A DNA stretch of 64,000 nucleotides from JARRKC01 sp037388505 (lineage in GTDB: Bacteria > Acidobacteriota > UBA6911 > RPQK01 > JAPXNP01): positions 558,001 through 622,000 of the forward strand of contig JARRKC010000004.1 of the NCBI GenBank assembly GCA_037388505.1, read 5' to 3'. Shown piece by piece: positions 57,835 to 64,000 of this stretch. Numbering within the stretch: position 1 is the first letter of the stretch; each line of letters opens with the position of its first letter. Made by a program: the position numbers and the translations under genes. The notes beneath the pieces are model-generated. The model had not been told where the DNA came from. It saw nothing but the letters and a program-made list of their open reading frames with translations, and did not search any database.

Positions 57835-57893
57835 TGCAAAGACGCCGAGGCGCAAGGGTCGCTCGATTGCGTCCCTTGCGCCTTGGCGGTCAA
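57835..57893. repeat. CGCAAAG-type repeat between lpxD and ppdK
   Basis: CTGCAAAGACGCCGAGGCGC...CGTCCCTTGCGCCTTGGCGG; same family as at 15087, 18118 and 20802. Confidence 0.6.
57844..57887. terminator. Candidate bidirectional terminator hairpin
   Basis: 15-bp stem GCCGAGGCGCAAGGG (57844-57858) with CCCTTGCGCCTTGGC (57873-57887), one G-T pair, 14-nt loop, between the convergent lpxD and ppdK genes. No T-tract on either side, so termination is inferred only. Confidence 0.4.
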
Positions 57894-57905
57894 TCGGCCG
57901 TGCTC

Positions 57906-60593
57906 CTACTTCAATGTGGCCTGAGCTGCGGCCAGTCGCGCTACCGGAACACGGAAGGGCGAGCAACTGACATAGTTCAGTCCGAGCGAGTGGCAGAAGG
58001 CGATCGACCGAGGATCACCTCCGTGTTCACCGCAGATACCGATCTCGAGTTCGGGACGGGTCCCTCGACCCTTCTCCACGGCGATCTTCATCAGAGCACC
58101 CACACCGTTCTGATCCAGCGACTGGAAGGGATTCTCGGGCAGGACGCCCTGCGATACGTACTCCAGCAGGAAACGTCCCTCCGCATCGTCGCGGGAGAAA
58201 CCGAACGTCATTTGAGTCAGATCGTTCGTTCCGAATGAGAAGAACTGAGCCACCGAGGCGATCTGGTCGGCGGTCACCGCGGCCCGTGGGATCTCGATCA
58301 TGGTGCCGAACTTGTACTGGATCTCGATTCCATTCTCATTCATGACCTGTTTGCCGACTTCCTCGAGCGTCGGCTGAATCGCCTTCAGCTCGTTGACGTG
58401 ACCGACCAGCGGAATCATGATCTCCGGCTTGACGACGACTCCGTTCTTGGACTGGTGGCAGGCGGCCTCGAAGATGGCGCGAACCTGCATCTTGACCAGG
58501 CCCGGCATGACGATGCTGAGGCGAACGCCGCGCATCCCCATCATCGGGTTGCTTTCATGGAGGCTCCGAATCGCATTCAGAAGACCTTCCTTCTCCTGCA
58601 GCCCTGCCGTTTCTCCTTTGATCCTCATGTTGAGGACCTGTTCCAGGACCTCTTCCTCATCGGGGAGGAACTCGTGCAAGGGAGGGTCGATCAGACGAAT
58701 GATGACCGGGTGGCCGTCCATCGACTTGAAGATACCCTCGAAGTCGCTGCGCTGCAGAGGCAGCAGCTCGTCCAGCGCCTTCTGGCGATCGGCGTCGTTG
58801 GACGCGAGGATCATCCGCTGGACGATCGGCAGGCGCTCCTCTTCGAAGAACATGTGCTCGGTGCGGCACAGACCGATGCCCTGCGCCCCGTAGGAGCGGG
58901 CACGCTCGGCATCCTTCGGATAGTCGGCATTGGCCCAAACCTGCAGCCGGCGAATCTCGTCGGCCCAGGAGAGCAGAGTGATCAGATCCTTCTGTTCTTC
59001 GAACTGAGGGGTCACGGTCGAGATCTCACCGGCGAAGACTTCACCGGTGGCGCCGTCGATCGAGACGGAATCCCCCTCTTTGATCACCTGTCCGCCGGCA
59101 GTGAACTGCCGGGTCTTCTGGTCGATCTTGATTTCACTCGCACCACAGACGCAGGGGACACCAAACTGCCGTGCTACGACGGCGGCGTGACTGGTCGCTC
59201 CGCCTTCACTCGTCAGGATGCCCTTCGAGGCCAGCATTCCGTGGACATCGTCCGGCTTGGTGAAGGGGCGTACCATGATGACTTTCTTGCCGGACTTTCC
59301 CCATTCCTCAGCCAGGTCCGCGTCGAATGCCACGACACCGACGGCCGCTCCGGGCGAGGCGTTGACACCTTTGCTCAGAAGCTTGCCTTCTCCCGCCGCC
59401 TTGGCCTTGGCCTGAACGTCGAAGCGGGGGTGCATCAGCGTGTCGACCTCGGCCGGTTTGACCCGTTTGACGGCCTCTTCCTTCGAGATCAGACCTTCAT
59501 TGGCCAAGTCCACGGCCACCTTCACCGAGGCGGCGGCAGTCCGCTTGCCGTCTCGAGTCTGGAGCATCCAGAGCTTGCCCTTCTCGATCGTGAACTCGAC
59601 GTCCTGCATCTCGTGATAGTGCTGCTCCAGAGTCTTGCAGATCTTCAGAAACTGCTCATAGACCTCGGGCAAATCGTCCTTCAACTCGGCAATCGCTTTG
59701 GTGTTGCGGATACCGGCAACGACGTCCTCGCCCTGAGCATTCAGCAGATAGTCGCCATAGAGCACTTTCTCGCCGGTCGCCGGATTGCGGGTAAACGTAA
59801 CGCCGGTACCCGAGTTCCAACCCATGTTTCCGAAAACCATGGTCACGATGTTCACCGCAGTTCCCAGATCGTGAGAGATTCCGGCAGCATTGCGGTAATC
59901 GATGGCTCGTTTTCCGTTCCAGCTCTTGAAGACGGCTTCCGTCGCCAGTTTCAGCTGTTCATAGGGATCCTGAGGAAAGTCGAACCCTTTTTCCTTGCGA
60001 ATGATTCCCTTGAAGACCTCGGTCAGCTCTTTCCAGTCCTCGGCCGTCAGGTCGGTATCGACCTTGGCACCCTTTTCCTTCTTCAGATCGTCGAGCGCCT
60101 CCTCGAACAGCTCATCGTCAATTCCCAGAACCACCGAGCCAAACATCTGGACGAGCCTGCGGTACGAATCGTAGACGAAGCGCTCGTCGCCGGTAAGCTC
60201 GATCATGCCCTTGGCAGTTTCGTCATTCATGCCCAGGTTGAGGACCGTGTCCATCATGCCGGGCATGGAGAACTTGGCGCCTGAGCGGCAGGAAACCAAG
60301 AGCGGATTCTTGGGGTCGCCGAACTTCTTGCCGGTCTGCTCCTCGACCCGCTTCATCGCTTCCGTCTCCTCATCAATGACCTCATTGATGAAGCCCTGAC
60401 CTCGCTCGAGGTACGCCAGGCAGGCCTCCGTCGTAGCGGTGAAACCCGGAGGGACCGGCAAACCGATTCTGGTCATCTCGGCGAGATTGGCCCCCTTGCC
60501 GCCGAGCAGTCCCCGGACCGTATCCCACTGTCCGCCTGCCTTCTCCTGAACCTTGTCCAGCTCTTCGAAGAGAAAGACCCATTTACTAGACAT
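57906..60593 (-). CDS. ppdK: Pyruvate, phosphate dikinase
   Basis: 895-aa PPDK interconverting pyruvate + ATP + Pi with PEP + AMP + PPi. N-terminal ATP-grasp domain (LLGGKGANLAEMTRIGLPVP), swivelling domain with the phosphoryl-carrier His in GGATSHAAVVARQFGVPCVC, and the C-terminal PEP/pyruvate barrel (GIGLCRTEHMFFEEERLPIV, GEHGGDPRSIAFCHSLGLNY). Length is standard. Good Shine-Dalgarno AGGGAG. In such bacteria it serves gluconeogenesis or PPi-linked glycolysis. Confidence 0.96.
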   Translation of the reverse strand: MSSKWVFLFEELDKVQEKAGGQWDTVRGLLGGKGANLAEMTRIGLPVPPGFTATTEACLAYLERGQGFINEVIDEETEAMKRVEEQTGKKFGDPKNPLLVSCRSGAKFSMPGMMDTVLNLGMNDETAKGMIELTGDERFVYDSYRRLVQMFGSVVLGIDDELFEEALDDLKKEKGAKVDTDLTAEDWKELTEVFKGIIRKEKGFDFPQDPYEQLKLATEAVFKSWNGKRAIDYRNAAGISHDLGTAVNIVTMVFGNMGWNSGTGVTFTRNPATGEKVLYGDYLLNAQGEDVVAGIRNTKAIAELKDDLPEVYEQFLKICKTLEQHYHEMQDVEFTIEKGKLWMLQTRDGKRTAAASVKVAVDLANEGLISKEEAVKRVKPAEVDTLMHPRFDVQAKAKAAGEGKLLSKGVNASPGAAVGVVAFDADLAEEWGKSGKKVIMVRPFTKPDDVHGMLASKGILTSEGGATSHAAVVARQFGVPCVCGASEIKIDQKTRQFTAGGQVIKEGDSVSIDGATGEVFAGEISTVTPQFEEQKDLITLLSWADEIRRLQVWANADYPKDAERARSYGAQGIGLCRTEHMFFEEERLPIVQRMILASNDADRQKALDELLPLQRSDFEGIFKSMDGHPVIIRLIDPPLHEFLPDEEEVLEQVLNMRIKGETAGLQEKEGLLNAIRSLHESNPMMGMRGVRLSIVMPGLVKMQVRAIFEAACHQSKNGVVVKPEIMIPLVGHVNELKAIQPTLEEVGKQVMNENGIEIQYKFGTMIEIPRAAVTADQIASVAQFFSFGTNDLTQMTFGFSRDDAEGRFLLEYVSQGVLPENPFQSLDQNGVGALMKIAVEKGRGTRPELEIGICGEHGGDPRSIAFCHSLGLNYVSCSPFRVPVARLAAAQATLK

Positions 60594-60694
60594 TTACTTC
60601 TCCCTTCATCCCTTCATCGTTAGCGTGATTCCAATCCGCAGCCCGACGACATCAGGCGACACAGCCCTCGCGTCGTGACCACGGATGATTTGAC

Positions 60695-62000
<1,306 letters not shown>

Positions 62001-62011
<11 letters not shown>

Positions 62012-63998
62012 TCTCCGCACCTCCCTGTTGCACGATCTCCGAAGGATCAGCGATTGAAAGAACCAAATCAGATACGGCCTGAAGCAGGGCCAGTCGATTA
62101 CGCCGCAGGCCCACGTCTTCCGCCATGACGAGAACATCATCAAAGAACCGATCGACTGCGGGTCGAATCGACGCCACCGCACGCACCCCCTCCAGGTAGT
62201 CATGCCGTGCGAGAGCAGCTGCCAACCGGGGCTGAAGCGCCTGGACGGCTTCGTACAGCGCTCTCTCGCCGGGCTCCGCGAATGTCCTCGGATCGGGAGG
62301 ACCGACTCTTTCGCCCGCCTTCTCGAGAAGGTTCCGGGTCCGCTTGAAGGCCACGGCGAGCGCCTCAAAATCCTCATCGCCCTTGATCGAGGCCACCGCT
62401 TCAGCGCGAGACCGTACGTCGGGAGCAGAACCGATCCCGACTGCGAACACCGACCTGAGAACGTCCTGGGGCAGCCCGGATCTCTGCAGCAGGAAAAAGA
62501 GCCGCTGTTCGAGAAAGGACAGCACCTGAGATCTGACTTCTCCGGTGACGAGGTCCTCGTAGTTCCGCGAAGCAAAGCCGATCAGACTGTCGAAGGAGAA
62601 CTCGAAATCACGCGCCAGCAGAATCGAAACCAAGCCCTGAGCCTGGCGCCGCAAGGCAAAGGGATCACTCGATCCGCTGGGAACGATCCCGGCACCAAAA
62701 CAGCCCACCAACGTGTCGAGGCGATCCGCGATGGAGAGCAAGGCTCCATTTCGCGACTCCGGGAGCGCGTCATCGAGCGACACGGGCCGGTAATGCTCGT
62801 AAATCGCCTTCCAAACGCCCTCCGGGTAGCCTTCTTCTCGCGCGTACAGGCCGCCCATCACACCCTGCAGTTCCGTCAACTCCCGGACCATATCGGTGGT
62901 CAGGTCGACCTTGCAGAGTTCGGCCGCGTCCTGCAGCTCAGTTGAGTTCTCCAGCAGGCCGCAAACTGCCTTCACCCTGCGCGTCTTGTCCCGATAGGTT
63001 CCCAGGCTCTCCTGGAACAGGACATGATCCAAATCGGACAAACGATCCCTCAGAGCGACCTTGCGATCGGAGTTCCAGAAGAAAGCCGCATCTTCCAGAC
63101 GAGCGTGGAGAACCTTCTCGTGGCCCCGCCGAATGCGCCCGTCGGGATCGCCGGAGGTGTTCAGAACTGTCAGGAACGAGGGGGCAAGACGACCGTCCTC
63201 TTCAGTCAGGGAAAAGTACTTCTGATGGTATCTCATGACCGTCACCAGTACTTCCCTGGGAATCTCCAGAAACCGCGGATCGAACTGTCCGCGCAGTACA
63301 GTCGGGAATTCGTTCAGATGCACGACGGTCTCGAGCAGCCCTTCGTCGGGTACCAGCATCTGGCCTCCCGATTCCTCTTCCAGGCCTCCAGCGATCCGCT
63401 GGAACCGCTCCCGCCGGTCGACCAGAACGCAAGCCTCCCGCAGGCACTCCACGTAAGAAGATGCGTCCGAAATTTCGATCTGCGGCGGCCCGATCAGACG
63501 ATGGCCGCGGCTCGTGCGCCCGGCTTCGACTCCCTCCAGGCGGAAGGGGATGACCTCATCGTTCCACAGACATACGAACCAACGCAGGGGTCGGATGAAG
63601 CGGAACCGGGTTTCGGTCCAGTACATCGTCTTGGGCCAGGAGATCGACGCGATGATGTCGCGGAGCGCTTGGGCGAGAATCTCCCGTACCGGTGCCCCCT
63701 CGAGGCGTCGCTTCAGAGCGAGATAGCGCCCTCGATCCGTCTCCATGACTTCGAGGGCACCCACTTCCACTCCCAGTTTGCGGGCAAACCCTCTGGCGGC
63801 AGCCGTGGCGCTGCCCGATTCATCGAAAGCGACCGAAGCCGGGGGCCCCATGACTGTTTCTTCACGGTCGGGACGGCGCTCCGGCAGCTGGTCAATGATG
63901 ACGGCGAGTCGCCGGGGCGTACTGAACATCACGATCGGATCGTGCTCGATTTCGTCTCGCTTCAGCAACTCTTCGAAGGCTGCGCGCATCTGGTCGAG
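62001..63998 (-). CDS. glyS: Glycyl-tRNA synthetase beta subunit (5' partial)
   Basis: The frame runs out of the window at its 5' end; about 666 codons seen of roughly 690-700. It is the beta chain of the alpha2beta2 bacterial GlyRS. Visible: FEELLKRDEIEHDPIVMFST, ARGFARKLGVEVGALEV, SISWPKTMYWTETRFRFIRP, and the HD-like and anticodon-binding C-terminal region. The alpha chain glyQ should lie just upstream, outside the window. The 3' end overlaps the inositol-phosphate synthase start. Confidence 0.95.
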
Positions 63999-64000
63999 AG

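Overview
The window is a GC-rich bacterial chromosome segment from a Gram-negative, probably a member of the Acidobacteriota. LpxD (lipid A), MurJ, TonB-type proteins, a VWFA-related secreted protein of a type common in that phylum, and menaquinone synthesis by the futalosine route (MqnC) support this. The phylum is inferred from gene content; there is no rRNA marker. I see no tRNA, rRNA, CRISPR array, IS element or prophage.

Layout. 1-6607: end of a UvrD-like helicase, a NagZ-type GH3 hydrolase, an MDR oxidoreductase, a VapBC-type toxin-antitoxin pair, an M1-peptidase-like protein with a degenerate active site, and a small membrane protein. 6730-14664: an accessory stretch in which a TonB-like gene plus a Cys-motif gene occurs twice, separated by related intergenic repeats. 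15275-17608: a decaying stretch with a second VapBC-type pair, a truncated gene, and a gene interrupted by one in-frame TAG. 18335-24702: a BglX-like GH3 glucosidase, a third toxin-antitoxin pair (RelE/ParE type) followed by a DnaQ-like exonuclease, a polysaccharide-lyase-like lipoprotein, a DUF362 protein and a gene remnant. 24829-29447: ABC exporter, a Cys-rich secreted protein, TrmO and an orphan histidine kinase.

29596-36347 is the most unusual locus: four radical SAM genes (two cobalamin-binding type, two SPASM type, alternating) followed by a GT-C-type membrane glycosyltransferase, all on the minus strand in one tight operon. Product unknown.

36430-64000 is mostly housekeeping: rhomboid protease, VWFA protein, MetK (lacking its N-terminal GHPDK segment), ArgH, ArgR, MqnC, Ogt, an esterase, the PbpC plus alpha-2-macroglobulin pair, a CLC transporter, XerD, MurJ, LpxD, pyruvate phosphate dikinase, inositol-phosphate synthase and the GlyRS beta chain.

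Two window-wide patterns stand out. First, at least six genes have a -10-like hexamer ending exactly 6 nt before the start codon and no Shine-Dalgarno sequence, which suggests leaderless transcripts; this also resets the start of the CLC gene. Second, intergenic regions carry three dispersed repeat families (CGCAAAG-type, GAACTCGG-type, and a GTGACACGCACG/GGTGCCAGACT element). Neighbouring genes often overlap as ATGA, GTGA or TTGA.
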